The notes: a model not told the origin generated them from the letters alone. A stretch of 64,000 nt of DNA from JABJOR01 sp965603075 (GCA_965603075.1 CBFDBO010000012.1:1-64000); one strand, 5' to 3'; positions 18,607 to 28,230 are shown, counted from the first letter of the stretch. Numbers and translations: made by a program.

Positions 18607-20580
18607 TTAATATAATTTCGGGGTAGTATTGATGGCACGCATGGCTTCATCGAAATCGAAGCCAATCAAATGTGCATATTCCTCAATAGAGTCATATCGT
18701 GGTTCGTTATCTTCTGTGGCTATAGCCATGGCCTTCTCGCGGCTGATCATTCCTTCGCGAACCTGATTGGATCTAAATGTGTCGTTCTCGGAAAAACCGG
18801 CGATCGTGTTATAGACATAATTATAAAATGCCGTTGTGCCGTCGCCAATCCGCCAAGTGGATTCTGTGTCCGCCGCAGTTTCCCAATCGTATGTATTGAT
18901 CAGGGTATCGTTGATTAAGTCTTCATCCCAGAGGATGTAGTCGTACAACCACTCGAAATCATGTTTCATAAAATATGAAACCTTAAAAGCTCTGATAGTA
19001 TCAAAAAGCGAACGGTTAATATACCCAGGGTTGGAGAGAAATTGTAGAGCATAATACTTAGCCAGTTGCATTTTCTTCAATATGCCGACGTCATAAAGAC
19101 GCCAGGTGCTCTCGTTAGTCACGCCACAAAATCCTGTCTTAAAGCTGGTTTTTTCCAAACGATTTCCGCCAATAAAGGCAAGTTTTAAGCCAAGTTGGTT
19201 GCGAATTTGATTCATGTGATAAAAGTAAAATTTATCACCAGCCATAAAAAGTGGAACCATGCCAAGGTCTGGATTTTTTAACCAAGCGTTCATATTATAG
19301 CGGATATTATTACGCTTTTCTTTTATATCGGCGGCAACGATAATATGCTCAATACCGAGTTTACCACACATTCGTGCTTGGTTCCGACGCCCAAGATCGG
19401 TAACCAGTGCCCAGTCATAGGTATAGGCAACGGGGTTCATGCCTAGCTCTTCCTTTAAATAATGAAGGGCGTAACAACTGTCTCGGCCACCGCTCAAACC
19501 TACCACACAATCGGGTTCGCCATTTTTACTACGATACGGAGAGACCAGTTCTTCCAATTTTTCACGGCCGTTGAGCTTCATCCGTGTGTGTTCATGACAG
19601 AAATTGCAGACACCCATATTATCGAATGATATCATCGGCATGGTTTCAGGAAGAATACATTTAGTGCAACGGCGTAAATTGTTCCGTGTGTTTTCGCTCA
19701 GTTGGTCAAAATCGCAAATTTCAACCTTTGTTAAACTTTCACTGAGGATCTCATCTTTTCGTGACGATGATGATTGATTAGTTTGCTGTTTGGTTTCTTC
19801 CGATATTAGAAATGGTGAAAGTTCAAATGTAACTAGATTAACAAGCAATGCATTTCCAGCCTTGAGTTGCTGAATATTTGATGCGTCAAAAGTTTGCGAT
19901 AAATATTTATGTTTCTTCAGTAAGTCAGTCAAAAATTTACGCTCTGATGCAAAAATCAGGCCTTTGCCATTAAGGCTAATACACAGATAAAGTGAACCGG
20001 TATTGGTTGCTAGTAGCAATGATTTAACGTCGTCGAAGAATACAGCTGTGGATGCCGTGCCATATATTTCCGCATATACTTTCTGGACTGCATTAACTAC
20101 GCTACCAGTTTTTTCAATGTACAAACCTAACAAGGCCATAAAAAGTTCGGTGTCGACATCGGCGGTTCGCTTAATTTCTGAATGGCGTTCCCAAAGGGCG
20201 GCGTCATTTACGACGATTCCATTATGAATGCCGACAATTCCGTTTTTAATAATCGGTTGATTGTTTTCCTTTATACCCTGACGGCCATTTGTCATCAGAC
20301 GAGCATGGCCAATAATTGCCAGTGGCAGGTGCCTGTCACGAACGCTGACATCGTTCAATTCAGTTTTCATCAGTTCTTTATATTCAGAGAGCTCTACCAT
20401 TTTCTTTGCGGCCACTGGGCGCTTAAACACGCAAATCCGATTTGGTTGATAGATAGCAATACCAGCTGATTCTTTCCCCCGTGCTTGGGAGAGTACAGCT
20501 AGTTCATTCACGGTATTGAGAATTTGCTGGGAGTTCAGGTCGATAGTTCTGTCAATTACGAGTCCAAAAATTCCGCACAT
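18607..20580 (-). CDS. Class II glutaminase fused to a WbpG/PseA-type N-acetyl sugar amidotransferase
   Basis: A 657-residue two-domain protein. Residues 1 to about 280 form a class II (Ntn) glutaminase like that of GlmS/PurF: Cys2 in MCGIFGLV, SQARGKESAGIAIY, IGHARLMTNG and NGIVGIHNGIV. Residues about 300-657 are an N-type ATP pyrophosphatase of the WbpG family, with a CxxC pair at 305/308 and another at 325/328 (zinc-site pattern), the SGGRDS loop at 363-368, and the C-terminal GMISREKAMAI. WbpG makes the acetamidino group of ManNAc3NAmA in Pseudomonas using ammonia from separate HisH2/HisF2 proteins. Here the glutaminase is in cis and of a different class. It is followed 41 bases later by the transglutaminase-like gene and is probably the first gene of that minus-strand group. 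Confidence 0.85.
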   Translation of the reverse strand: MCGIFGLVIDRTIDLNSQQILNTVNELAVLSQARGKESAGIAIYQPNRICVFKRPVAAKKMVELSEYKELMKTELNDVSVRDRHLPLAIIGHARLMTNGRQGIKENNQPIIKNGIVGIHNGIVVNDAALWERHSEIKRTADVDTELFMALLGLYIEKTGSVVNAVQKVYAEIYGTASTAVFFDDVKSLLLATNTGSLYLCISLNGKGLIFASERKFLTDLLKKHKYLSQTFDASNIQQLKAGNALLVNLVTFELSPFLISEETKQQTNQSSSSRKDEILSESLTKVEICDFDQLSENTRNNLRRCTKCILPETMPMISFDNMGVCNFCHEHTRMKLNGREKLEELVSPYRSKNGEPDCVVGLSGGRDSCYALHYLKEELGMNPVAYTYDWALVTDLGRRNQARMCGKLGIEHIIVAADIKEKRNNIRYNMNAWLKNPDLGMVPLFMAGDKFYFYHMNQIRNQLGLKLAFIGGNRLEKTSFKTGFCGVTNESTWRLYDVGILKKMQLAKYYALQFLSNPGYINRSLFDTIRAFKVSYFMKHDFEWLYDYILWDEDLINDTLINTYDWETAADTESTWRIGDGTTAFYNYVYNTIAGFSENDTFRSNQVREGMISREKAMAIATEDNEPRYDSIEEYAHLIGFDFDEAMRAINTTPKLY

Positions 20581-20769
20581 ATGATTTATTGTCCTCTATC
20601 TTCCGTTACTTTACTGTATGTAATTACTCGGCCTTACAATCTGACGCAACCCTGAAACATTAGTTACTTGCATCGCCGATAGTGTAGAATATGATTAAAT
20701 TAACATTATGTTGAATTTTTAGCATATGAAGTTTAGCTGCAACAAAAATATTAATTCAGGGTATTGTGA

Positions 20770-22188
20770 ATGTTAATACTAATTCCTCTATTATCATACT
20801 TTGCAAGTTCGGTTATTTTATTTTTAGCAGTATGTCGGTTTTTGCAATTGGAGAATGAAGCCAGTAGTAAATTTTTTTTACTAACATTAGGCCTTGGGCC
20901 AATAGCTACAGCTTGGATCTTGAGGCAACTATTTTGGTTGACGCCAGGCTTTGATGACAAGTTCTATATTTTAACTATCGGTGCCCTTTTTGCTATTTTA
21001 CTACTTTATGGCAGGAAAGAGATCTATCGCCTTTTTGATCTTTTAAAGAAGCTCTCTTGGTTTCGGAAGCTACGATGGGCTTCTGTGTTTTCTATGAACG
21101 GTTCACTTGTTCTGGTATTAGTTTCAAGCCTTACCGTTTTGTTGGTTTTAGCCGTGGGTTTGCCGGTAATTGAAAATGATGCGGTTCAATATGCTTACGT
21201 CTCGGCCTGGATGTACCGTGTGAAAGGCTTCGAGTTTTATCCTATAATTGTCCCTGATCCTGCCTCAGGGTTTTATGCGACATCGTCTCATCCACTAGGA
21301 TACTATGCCTTAATAATTTGGACATATTTACTCCAAGGTAGCGCAGAAATTCCTGGCGCAATTCGTTTAATATCCCCACTGCATATAGTACTCCTTGCTG
21401 TTCTGATTTGGGAGTGGATGCGTGGGCATGGTACTTTTATTCGATTGTTGGCATGTCTTTTAACTGTACTCACACCAATATTGTATAACCAATCACTTGA
21501 TCTTAGCATTGATAGCCTTCGAATTTTCCTGTTTGTTCTCTCGTTCCTGTGGGTTCGGGAGCTGATTGATCAACCCGATAATCGTATTGCTGTTATTGCC
21601 GGCGTGGTAACAGGTTTGAGTATGTTTGTCCATTCCCTTGGGGGACTGTTCACGGGGCCATTTGTCGCAGCAGCATTCTTTTTATTGTCAAGAGAGAGCC
21701 TGCCTCAAAAAATTCAACTTTTAACAATATTGACGAGTGTTGCGATGGTTGTTGGTGGAGGACGATATATCGAGAATTTTTTGGTTTTCGGGTCACCGTT
21801 TTATGACACGCTGCCGCTTTATGACATGGTTCCGGAACTTCATTTCAGGGAGTGGGTTCAATTGTCCCGAAATTTGCAAGAATTCTGGAATGTTGTTTTC
21901 TTTGGTGTGTTATCAGGATTTTCCGGTACTGAACATTTTGGCTTTGTTTATTGGTGTGCGGCAGGAGCCTTGATAATTTGGCCACGTCGCATCTGGGCCG
22001 TTCCGGCGCTTCGTTTGGCATTGATAGGTGCCGGGCTTTTTTATGTGGCTCTTACGTTGATGCTGGTGATTGGTATTGATGCTCTGACGGCAAACCTGCG
22101 TTACATGGCAACACCACAACCGTTTATTGCTGTTGTTGCGGCCTTTGGATTGGGAAGAATTTATGATATTTTGGCGCCGAATAATTAG
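20770..22188 (+). CDS. Polytopic membrane protein, GT-C-like glycosyltransferase (N-terminal part)
   Basis: A 472-residue protein with roughly ten membrane segments. After the third, the loop VIENDAVQYAYVSAWMY could be the acidic catalytic loop of a GT-C transferase of the GT39/ArnT kind; it is followed by ATSSHPLGYYALIIWTYL. Such enzymes use polyprenyl-phosphate sugars on the periplasmic side. The sequence stops just after a final membrane segment (ATPQPFIAVVAAFGLG), without the usual C-terminal periplasmic domain, while the overlapping next gene begins with a membrane segment and a periplasmic-looking domain. The two may be halves of one ancestral protein. AGGG lies nine bases before the ATG. 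Confidence 0.65.
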   Translation: MLILIPLLSYFASSVILFLAVCRFLQLENEASSKFFLLTLGLGPIATAWILRQLFWLTPGFDDKFYILTIGALFAILLLYGRKEIYRLFDLLKKLSWFRKLRWASVFSMNGSLVLVLVSSLTVLLVLAVGLPVIENDAVQYAYVSAWMYRVKGFEFYPIIVPDPASGFYATSSHPLGYYALIIWTYLLQGSAEIPGAIRLISPLHIVLLAVLIWEWMRGHGTFIRLLACLLTVLTPILYNQSLDLSIDSLRIFLFVLSFLWVRELIDQPDNRIAVIAGVVTGLSMFVHSLGGLFTGPFVAAAFFLLSRESLPQKIQLLTILTSVAMVVGGGRYIENFLVFGSPFYDTLPLYDMVPELHFREWVQLSRNLQEFWNVVFFGVLSGFSGTEHFGFVYWCAAGALIIWPRRIWAVPALRLALIGAGLFYVALTLMLVIGIDALTANLRYMATPQPFIAVVAAFGLGRIYDILAPNN

Positions 22189-23833
22189 ATTTTCCCTTAT
22201 TGTCATCCTTCTCGGTGTAACGGTCTGGCCTATTGCGAGGGTTACAATTGGCAAAACACTCCGTGATGTCAGTATGTATTCTCTCAGTGGGGGAAATTGG
22301 CAGGCAAGTGAAGCATCGCGCTCCCCTAATTTAAAAATGATGGCGTTTATCCGTGACAAGTTGCCACAAGACGGGTTGGTTCTTGTCTTTCGGCAGAATG
22401 ATTTTGCATATTATGCGAAACGCCGGTTTGTTCGTCATATTTCTCCAAATGTTGCGCCATTATACCGTGCCAAGACAATGGATGTGGCCCTTAAATTTTT
22501 ACAAGGGGAAAACATTCGTTATCTATTAATACCGGCATATTCTTTGCCGACGGTGTTTAATTCGCAGGTCATGAGTCTAGTCGCAGATTACTCAAAAACG
22601 GAGCTGATAGCTGATTATAACGGGTTTCGTTTATTTAGATTGCGTGACCGGCCGGGGGCTCTTCTGGCGAGGGAGATTCCTTTGAATTTGCGTAATTTCT
22701 TGCCCGACTGCAAAACAGCTTTTCCGGTATTTGAAAAATTATGTGAAACAGATAAATTCGTACGCTATGGTGCGTCGCTTAAATCGACAAATGTCGCTGG
22801 TAATGAATTGTCATCATTGGTGTTAAAATCTTCATTTATCCGTACTGCAGCTTCACACCTTGGTTTGGGGCCCGTTAGCTACGCCCCTTCTTCTTTTGGT
22901 GACAATAACCGTTTGGTGCCTGGATCGCTTTATCTGTTTAAGGCCCGTGTGAGAGGAGCCTCTGTTTTAACTGCGTTTCTTGAATCTTATCTGCATGGCA
23001 CGGATGGCTCTATTCTCAGAATCTCAACGCCTATTTTTTCGGCTGCCGTAAATTCAGGAAGTCATTACCGTGAGTATGCTATGCAATTTCGTGTTCCGCA
23101 GGGAGGCGGTGAATATCGTATTTCTCTGGTTTCGGGGACCCGAAATTCTGTTTTGGAAATTACAGAAGTTGAATTATTCCAGCTTGTAGATGCTAAAGGA
23201 ATTGCAAAATTGCAATTGGATAGAACTGCGCATGAAAGTGTGTCTCTTCTCAGGCAAGATGATTTTAATCTTCAAAAGGATAATATTTTAGTAAAAAAAG
23301 AAGATGGAAAACAAATAATTGCACAATTCATGGGTAATGCTGAAATTGGCACCGTTACCTTTGTTGATAAAAATAGATACCTTGATAAACCATTCGATTT
23401 AAGTGCTTTCGACAACTATTTTACATTTGAAATAACGGAGTTTGTAAAAAATAAACTGGAACATAAAGGCGGGGGGTTATATCACCTTATTCGTAAAATT
23501 TATAAGAAGATACATTTGCTTGTTGGTGTGGTAGATAGTGGAAGTGATGATAAATACAAATACTTGGTGACTTTTGATTTTATGGGTAACGTCCATGTAA
23601 ATGCTTCCCTCATTTTGATAAATGGAGAAAATGAGGTGGAGAGGGTAAGGCTTTCAAGGGTATCTCCGACATTAAATGAGTTCAAAACTTTTTATGTAAC
23701 AGGGTATGGTTCTCCTGACGCCCGATTTGAAGCTCTCGAATTTCGTCTCAATGAAGAAGCTGCTCGTGGTGATTTTGCTTTGAAAAATATGAGTGTTGAA
23801 ATCTTTAACCCGACAGCGCAGCAGGATTATTGA
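22163..23833 (+). CDS. Single-pass membrane protein with large periplasmic domain, possibly the C-terminal part of the preceding GT-C protein
   Basis: A 556-residue protein overlapping the previous gene by 26 bases in another frame. MIFWRRIIRFSLIVILLGVT is a cytoplasmic edge plus one membrane helix; the following 150 residues (MMAFIRDKLPQDGLVLVFRQ, ENIRYLLIPAY, NGFRLFRLRDR) look like the soluble tail found after the last helix of GT-C-like proteins. Residues about 220-380 form beta-rich sequence reminiscent of a carbohydrate-binding sandwich, and the remainder is not recognised. Start chosen at 22163 (GGGAAG upstream); an upstream ATG at 22127 would lengthen the overlap. Function unknown beyond the envelope-glycan context. 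Confidence 0.55.
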   Translation: MIFWRRIIRFSLIVILLGVTVWPIARVTIGKTLRDVSMYSLSGGNWQASEASRSPNLKMMAFIRDKLPQDGLVLVFRQNDFAYYAKRRFVRHISPNVAPLYRAKTMDVALKFLQGENIRYLLIPAYSLPTVFNSQVMSLVADYSKTELIADYNGFRLFRLRDRPGALLAREIPLNLRNFLPDCKTAFPVFEKLCETDKFVRYGASLKSTNVAGNELSSLVLKSSFIRTAASHLGLGPVSYAPSSFGDNNRLVPGSLYLFKARVRGASVLTAFLESYLHGTDGSILRISTPIFSAAVNSGSHYREYAMQFRVPQGGGEYRISLVSGTRNSVLEITEVELFQLVDAKGIAKLQLDRTAHESVSLLRQDDFNLQKDNILVKKEDGKQIIAQFMGNAEIGTVTFVDKNRYLDKPFDLSAFDNYFTFEITEFVKNKLEHKGGGLYHLIRKIYKKIHLLVGVVDSGSDDKYKYLVTFDFMGNVHVNASLILINGENEVERVRLSRVSPTLNEFKTFYVTGYGSPDARFEALEFRLNEEAARGDFALKNMSVEIFNPTAQQDY

Positions 23834-23836
23834 AAA

Positions 23837-24622
23837 TTGCGTGATTTTACGCTCCTGGTTTATCGGAATTGCATTCAGGTTCTTTTGCATCGTGGGTATA
23901 CGTTTGAAACTCTTTCGAGCACTGTTTTATCGGTTGCGGCCGGCCCGCTTGCTGTTCTCCGGCATGATGTTGACAGGCGTCCTGCTCGGGCACTTGCCAT
24001 GGCGGAACTCGAACATCAGCTCGGCGTGAGCAGTACATATTTCTTTCGAACCAAACCGTGTTCATTTCATCCCGGTATTATGAAGCGTATATTAGATATG
24101 GGGCATGAAATTGGTTACCACTATGAAGATTTATCTGACGCGGGTGGTGATACAGATCGTGCGTGGGTGTCTTTTAAACAAAATCTCAAACAATTTGATC
24201 AGTTTGGTGGGGTGCAATCAATCGCCATGCATGGTCGGCCGCTGTCGAAATGGGATAACCGGGATATTTGGGATGCGCATGATTATAAAGATGCCGGGGT
24301 TATGCTTGAGGCATATGCTGATGTAAATTGGAAAGATTTCCGCTACTTTACGGATGTCGGGCGTTGTTGGAACAGCAAAGCCAATTTGCGTGACCAACCT
24401 CCTGGCTATGAAACCCGCAGTGAAGAACTCGCTATTCACTCAACATATGCTCTAAAACAGTTTCTTGAAACGACACAGGAAAATATTATCCTGTCGACAC
24501 ACCCAGAACGGTGGACGGATAATATATTAGGGTGGTGGCAAGTGATTGGTACAGATAGTGCGATCAGTTTAATAAAGACAGGGCTTAAATATGCTCGTAC
24601 TGGTCTCAGTGATGGAAGCTGA
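23837..24622 (+). CDS. Polysaccharide deacetylase-like protein (WbmS-like)
   Basis: A 261-residue protein of the NodB-homology superfamily. LRHDVDRRP holds the first acidic/metal motif, MGHEIGYHYEDL corresponds to the second motif but with only one of the two usual histidines, and STHPERW near the C-terminus supplies another histidine. This pattern fits the WbmS-like subgroup from O-antigen clusters rather than classical CE4 deacetylases, so activity is uncertain. It begins with TTG at 23837, three bases after the previous stop, and overlaps the flippase gene start by 11 bases. No signal peptide is visible, so a cytoplasmic location is likely. Confidence 0.7.
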   Translation: MRDFTLLVYRNCIQVLLHRGYTFETLSSTVLSVAAGPLAVLRHDVDRRPARALAMAELEHQLGVSSTYFFRTKPCSFHPGIMKRILDMGHEIGYHYEDLSDAGGDTDRAWVSFKQNLKQFDQFGGVQSIAMHGRPLSKWDNRDIWDAHDYKDAGVMLEAYADVNWKDFRYFTDVGRCWNSKANLRDQPPGYETRSEELAIHSTYALKQFLETTQENIILSTHPERWTDNILGWWQVIGTDSAISLIKTGLKYARTGLSDGS

Positions 24623-25901
24623 GCGTCTTTTTAGTAAAACCGGGTTCTTGAAACCGCTTCTTACTCTAAGTAGCGGAAACGTATTATCACAAATAATTGT
24701 TCTTGCCGCTGCACCGATACTATCCCGCCTGTACGAGCCTGAAGCCTTTGGTATTGTTGTCTTTTTTATTGCAATCTACGCCGTATTGCAACCTTTTGCT
24801 TGTCTGCGTTATGAAGCGGCCATTGTTTTAGCGCCTGATGATCAAGATGCGTTGGCGTTGTTAAAGCTCTGTGTGGTTATTGCCTTTAGTGTCGCCATCA
24901 TTCTGGGTGGATTAATATATTTTAGCCCCATTCGGATATTTATTGAGTCTATAGGGTATGGCTTTATTTCAGAATATTTGATTGCTCTTCCTGTCGCCGT
25001 TTTGCTAATTGGGATTGTTGAGGCAATGCGTAATTATCATTTGCGGAAAAAACATTTTCGTCGAATGACAATATCGCAAATAGCTCAATCTACAGGAGCT
25101 GTGGCCTTGCAATGTGCATTGGCAATCTTCTTTTCATTTGAAACATGGGGGTTGGTTGCTGGTGCTATGGTTGGCATGATTGCTGCGTTGCTTGTTCTTG
25201 TCCCTGTCGGAGCTGAGGGCATAAATTTCTTTGGAGGCTCTTCCCAGCCGACTTTACGACATGTTGGCTGGGTGTATCGCCGCAATGCTTTGTATCTGCC
25301 GTGGGGTGGGTTGTTTGATGCAGCCGGGCTTCAGGCTTCAGGATTGATCGTCCCCATTTTGCTGGGGCCAGCAGCAGCAGGGATTTATGCAATTGCTGAT
25401 CGTGTGATCAAGGCACCTGCCGTCTTGCTAATTGGGTCTGCAGCCAAGATCAATTACCAACGTATGAGTGACCCGGCGTTTCAGGTGCATTTACCAAAGC
25501 ATATCTGGAACTGGGCTATGGCGGCAATTATAAGCTCAGTACCTTTTGTCGCTATTCTTATATTTTTTGGCGACACCTTGTTCGGATTTGTATTTGGGGC
25601 ACCGTGGGCGCCATCCGGGAAGATTGCAGCGGCTTTGGTGCCGTATTTTATAGGTGTTGCTATCGTTAACCCTTTTTCGGGGTTGTTGATAATTGCAGAA
25701 CGGCAGAAGTGGTTGCTGGGAATGCAAATGGTGCTTTTTATTTCAGCCTTTAGTGGCTTATTCGCTGGGTATGTAATTAGCGGAACGTTATTCGGGGCAA
25801 CACTGGGGTACGCGTTAGCACAGTTTGGCGCATATATTGTTTATTTTTATTTTTTAATTCGTGCCGCTCATCAGCTTGCTCAGGCAGCAAAAAGACTCTA
25901 G
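24612..25901 (+). CDS. Second Wzx-like flippase
   Basis: A 429-residue protein of about 12 membrane segments: LTLSSGNVLSQIIVLAAAPILSRLYEPEAFG at the start is the hallmark entry of the polysaccharide transporter family, and RYEAAIVLAPDD is the conserved loop after the second helix. It would flip a lipid-linked glycan. It differs strongly from the flippase at 14129, so the locus may export two different repeat units or be a mosaic of two clusters. I prefer the ATG at 24612; one at 24591 would add seven residues and lengthen the overlap with the deacetylase-like gene. Confidence 0.83.
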   Translation: MEAERLFSKTGFLKPLLTLSSGNVLSQIIVLAAAPILSRLYEPEAFGIVVFFIAIYAVLQPFACLRYEAAIVLAPDDQDALALLKLCVVIAFSVAIILGGLIYFSPIRIFIESIGYGFISEYLIALPVAVLLIGIVEAMRNYHLRKKHFRRMTISQIAQSTGAVALQCALAIFFSFETWGLVAGAMVGMIAALLVLVPVGAEGINFFGGSSQPTLRHVGWVYRRNALYLPWGGLFDAAGLQASGLIVPILLGPAAAGIYAIADRVIKAPAVLLIGSAAKINYQRMSDPAFQVHLPKHIWNWAMAAIISSVPFVAILIFFGDTLFGFVFGAPWAPSGKIAAALVPYFIGVAIVNPFSGLLIIAERQKWLLGMQMVLFISAFSGLFAGYVISGTLFGATLGYALAQFGAYIVYFYFLIRAAHQLAQAAKRL

Positions 25902-25975
25902 AAGGTTATAGATGGCAATGCGTGAATATCGCAGCCTGACGTTCTAAACGCATCAGATAATTGGTGAATTTGAAA

Positions 25976-26923
25976 ATGTATGAAAATCACTCTATTGCAG
26001 TAGTTGTTCCAGCCTATAATGAGGAGACTCAAATCGGCAAAGTCATCGAAACGATGCCTGAGCTGGTTGATAAAATCATTATTGTTGACGATTTGAGTGG
26101 TGATAAAACATCGGAAACGGTGCAGTCCTATATTGGCAAAGAGGACCGAATTATCCTTATTCTACATGAAGTGAACCAAGGTGTCGGTGGCGCTATTGCA
26201 ACGGGATATAAATGGGCTCGTGATAACGACATGGATATCGCTGTTGTTATGGCAGGAGATGGACAGATGGACCCGGATGATCTTCCTGCACTTCTTGATC
26301 CTGTGGTTCACGATGGCGTTGATTATACCAAAGGGAACCGCCTTGTTACGGGTGAGGCATTCAAGGTCATTCCGAAGGTTCGCTATTTTGGCAATTCGAT
26401 GTTGTCTTTGTTAACCAAAATTGCCTCCGGGTATTGGCATGTTGCTGATTCACAAACTGGTTACACAGCGATCAACAAAGAGGCTTTGCATAAAATTAAC
26501 TGGGATGAAATGTTCAAACGATATGGGCAGCCAAATGATCTTTTGGTGAAGCTTAATGTCTTGAACTTTCGCGTGCGAGATGTGCCGATTCGCCCAGTAT
26601 ATAATATTGGTGAAAAATCAGGGCTTAAACCATTAAGAGCCATATATTCAATCGGGTCATTGGTTTTCAGGCTCTGGCTGTGGCGACTTAAAGAAAAGTA
26701 TATAATTAGAGACTTTCATCCGTTGATTTTTTTCTACTTTATGGGCGTTATGTTGTTGCTGTTTGGTTCCATACTTAGCGTGCGCATGGTGTATTATTGG
26801 ATTGGGACGGGAGAAATTCCAGAATTAAACGCGCTTACCAGCATGTTCGCGTTCACGTTGGGGTTCCAATCTGTATTTTTTGCAATGTGGTTTGATATGG
26901 AAGCTAATAAGCATTTAAGATAA
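25976..26923 (+). CDS. GT2 glycosyltransferase, polyprenyl-phosphate sugar synthase-like, with C-terminal membrane helices
   Basis: A 315-residue GT-A fold transferase. IAVVVPAYNEETQIGKV and IIVDDLSGDKT form the nucleotide site, AGDGQMDPDDLP carries the DxD-like metal motif, and DSQTGYTAINKEAL is the usual acceptor-side motif of dolichyl/undecaprenyl-phosphate sugar synthases. Two hydrophobic segments (about 240-265 and 280-305) end the protein. It would make a polyprenyl-phosphate sugar, the donor type used by GT-C proteins such as the one upstream at 20770. ATG at 25976 fits the family N-terminus; a TTG at 25961 is the only longer option. Confidence 0.83.
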   Translation: MYENHSIAVVVPAYNEETQIGKVIETMPELVDKIIIVDDLSGDKTSETVQSYIGKEDRIILILHEVNQGVGGAIATGYKWARDNDMDIAVVMAGDGQMDPDDLPALLDPVVHDGVDYTKGNRLVTGEAFKVIPKVRYFGNSMLSLLTKIASGYWHVADSQTGYTAINKEALHKINWDEMFKRYGQPNDLLVKLNVLNFRVRDVPIRPVYNIGEKSGLKPLRAIYSIGSLVFRLWLWRLKEKYIIRDFHPLIFFYFMGVMLLLFGSILSVRMVYYWIGTGEIPELNALTSMFAFTLGFQSVFFAMWFDMEANKHLR

Positions 26924-27030
26924 CGAAGTTTTGATGCTTAGATTGGGCTGAAATCAATATTTATTCATCAGCCTTGCTTCATATCTATAAAATATTGTGT
27001 TTTTACCTTAATTTGAACTTGTTTGATTCC

Positions 27031-28230
27031 ATGAGCATAAAAAATATCCTTATCCTTAATTGCTTTAGTCGAAATGCATTGGCTGCAATTAACGCCCTAG
27101 ATGATCGGTTCCATATTATTGCGGGAGGACCGGCATCGCCGGTGATGCGTCGAATTTGGCGTCCCTTTGTGGCTCCTCGTGTCAAAGAAATGATTTGGTA
27201 TGCAGACCCGGGGGAAAACCCAGACAAGTTTACATCTGATATTATTTCATCTGTGCGAGAAAACAAGATCGATGGTATTATTGCAACGGGAACAGCCACC
27301 TCAAATTGTTTGTCTATGAACAAGGCGATAATTGAACGTGAGACAAGTGCGATGGTGCTTATTGAGGACTTTGAAAAACTTGAGCGTGTAACCGATAAGT
27401 GGCTGTTCGCGGAGACTGCCCAAGCGCTCAATATACCAATTCCAAAAACTGCTCCATTCTCAAAAATTACCACTCTTAAGCAGGCAATTGCAGAGCATCA
27501 GTTTGTTCCACCTTTTCTAATAAAACCAACGCTTTTATCAGGGTCCGTAGGGCTTCGTTTCTTTTATACGGAGGAACAGCTTGATACGTTTTGCTCCGAA
27601 TGTGAGCAAAATGGGTCCAGCGAGAACCTTGGAAGTTATGTGATTCAGGAGCTTATTCAAGGATCATTACATGATGTAACTGGCTGTGCATATAAGGGAG
27701 AAGCGCTTGCGCTTTTATCTCAAGAGAGACTGCAAACTATGTGGGACTTTGGAGGGGGTGGAATTCTGAATCGCACCTCTTACGAAAAAGAGATTCTTGA
27801 TCACTGTCGGAGCTTGCTGAAAGAAATTGAATGGAATGGCATTGTTGAATTTGATTTTCTAAAAGCGGATTCCGATGGGGCCTTTTATTTGATTGAATGT
27901 AATCCCAAAATTTGGGGGACCACCCAATTGACGATTGATGCAGGTTTAAATGTCATCCAAATGATGGTCGATAGTCAATTGATGGGTAAAACAGTAGAGC
28001 CTATTGAGACTTATAATGTTGGACTGGTCTATAAATGGTTGTATCCGGATTGTTTAGCCCATTGGTTCACAAAACCTCTGACAATATATCGGGTTTGCTC
28101 CAGAATTATCCAAAGCTTTCGAAAATATGATGGCAGCCAAACAAAAAACAACTTGAATTTTGGTGATATTGGACATCTAACAGGTATTGTCATTAACAGC
28201 CTTCTTGGAAGCAGCAAATTAAATCGGTAA
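27031..28230 (+). CDS. ATP-grasp carboxylate-amine ligase family protein
   Basis: A 399-residue protein with an ATP-grasp core: PFLIKPTLLSGSVGL (ATP-binding lysine and loop), YVIQELIQGSLHDVTG, and the metal-binding EFDFL plus YLIECNPKIWGTTQL. The N-terminal 110 residues (NILILNCFSRNALAAINAL, IIATGTATSNCLSMNK) form the pre-ATP-grasp domain. The superfamily joins a carboxylate to an amine or thiol through an acyl phosphate. The start at 27031 (MSIKNILIL) is favoured; a possible upstream start at 26974 gives a leader without similarity. No clear ribosome binding site. It lies 15 bases before the enolase-superfamily gene, so the two are probably functionally linked, for instance in making and epimerising an amino-acid-containing product. 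Confidence 0.8.
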   Translation: MSIKNILILNCFSRNALAAINALDDRFHIIAGGPASPVMRRIWRPFVAPRVKEMIWYADPGENPDKFTSDIISSVRENKIDGIIATGTATSNCLSMNKAIIERETSAMVLIEDFEKLERVTDKWLFAETAQALNIPIPKTAPFSKITTLKQAIAEHQFVPPFLIKPTLLSGSVGLRFFYTEEQLDTFCSECEQNGSSENLGSYVIQELIQGSLHDVTGCAYKGEALALLSQERLQTMWDFGGGGILNRTSYEKEILDHCRSLLKEIEWNGIVEFDFLKADSDGAFYLIECNPKIWGTTQLTIDAGLNVIQMMVDSQLMGKTVEPIETYNVGLVYKWLYPDCLAHWFTKPLTIYRVCSRIIQSFRKYDGSQTKNNLNFGDIGHLTGIVINSLLGSSKLNR

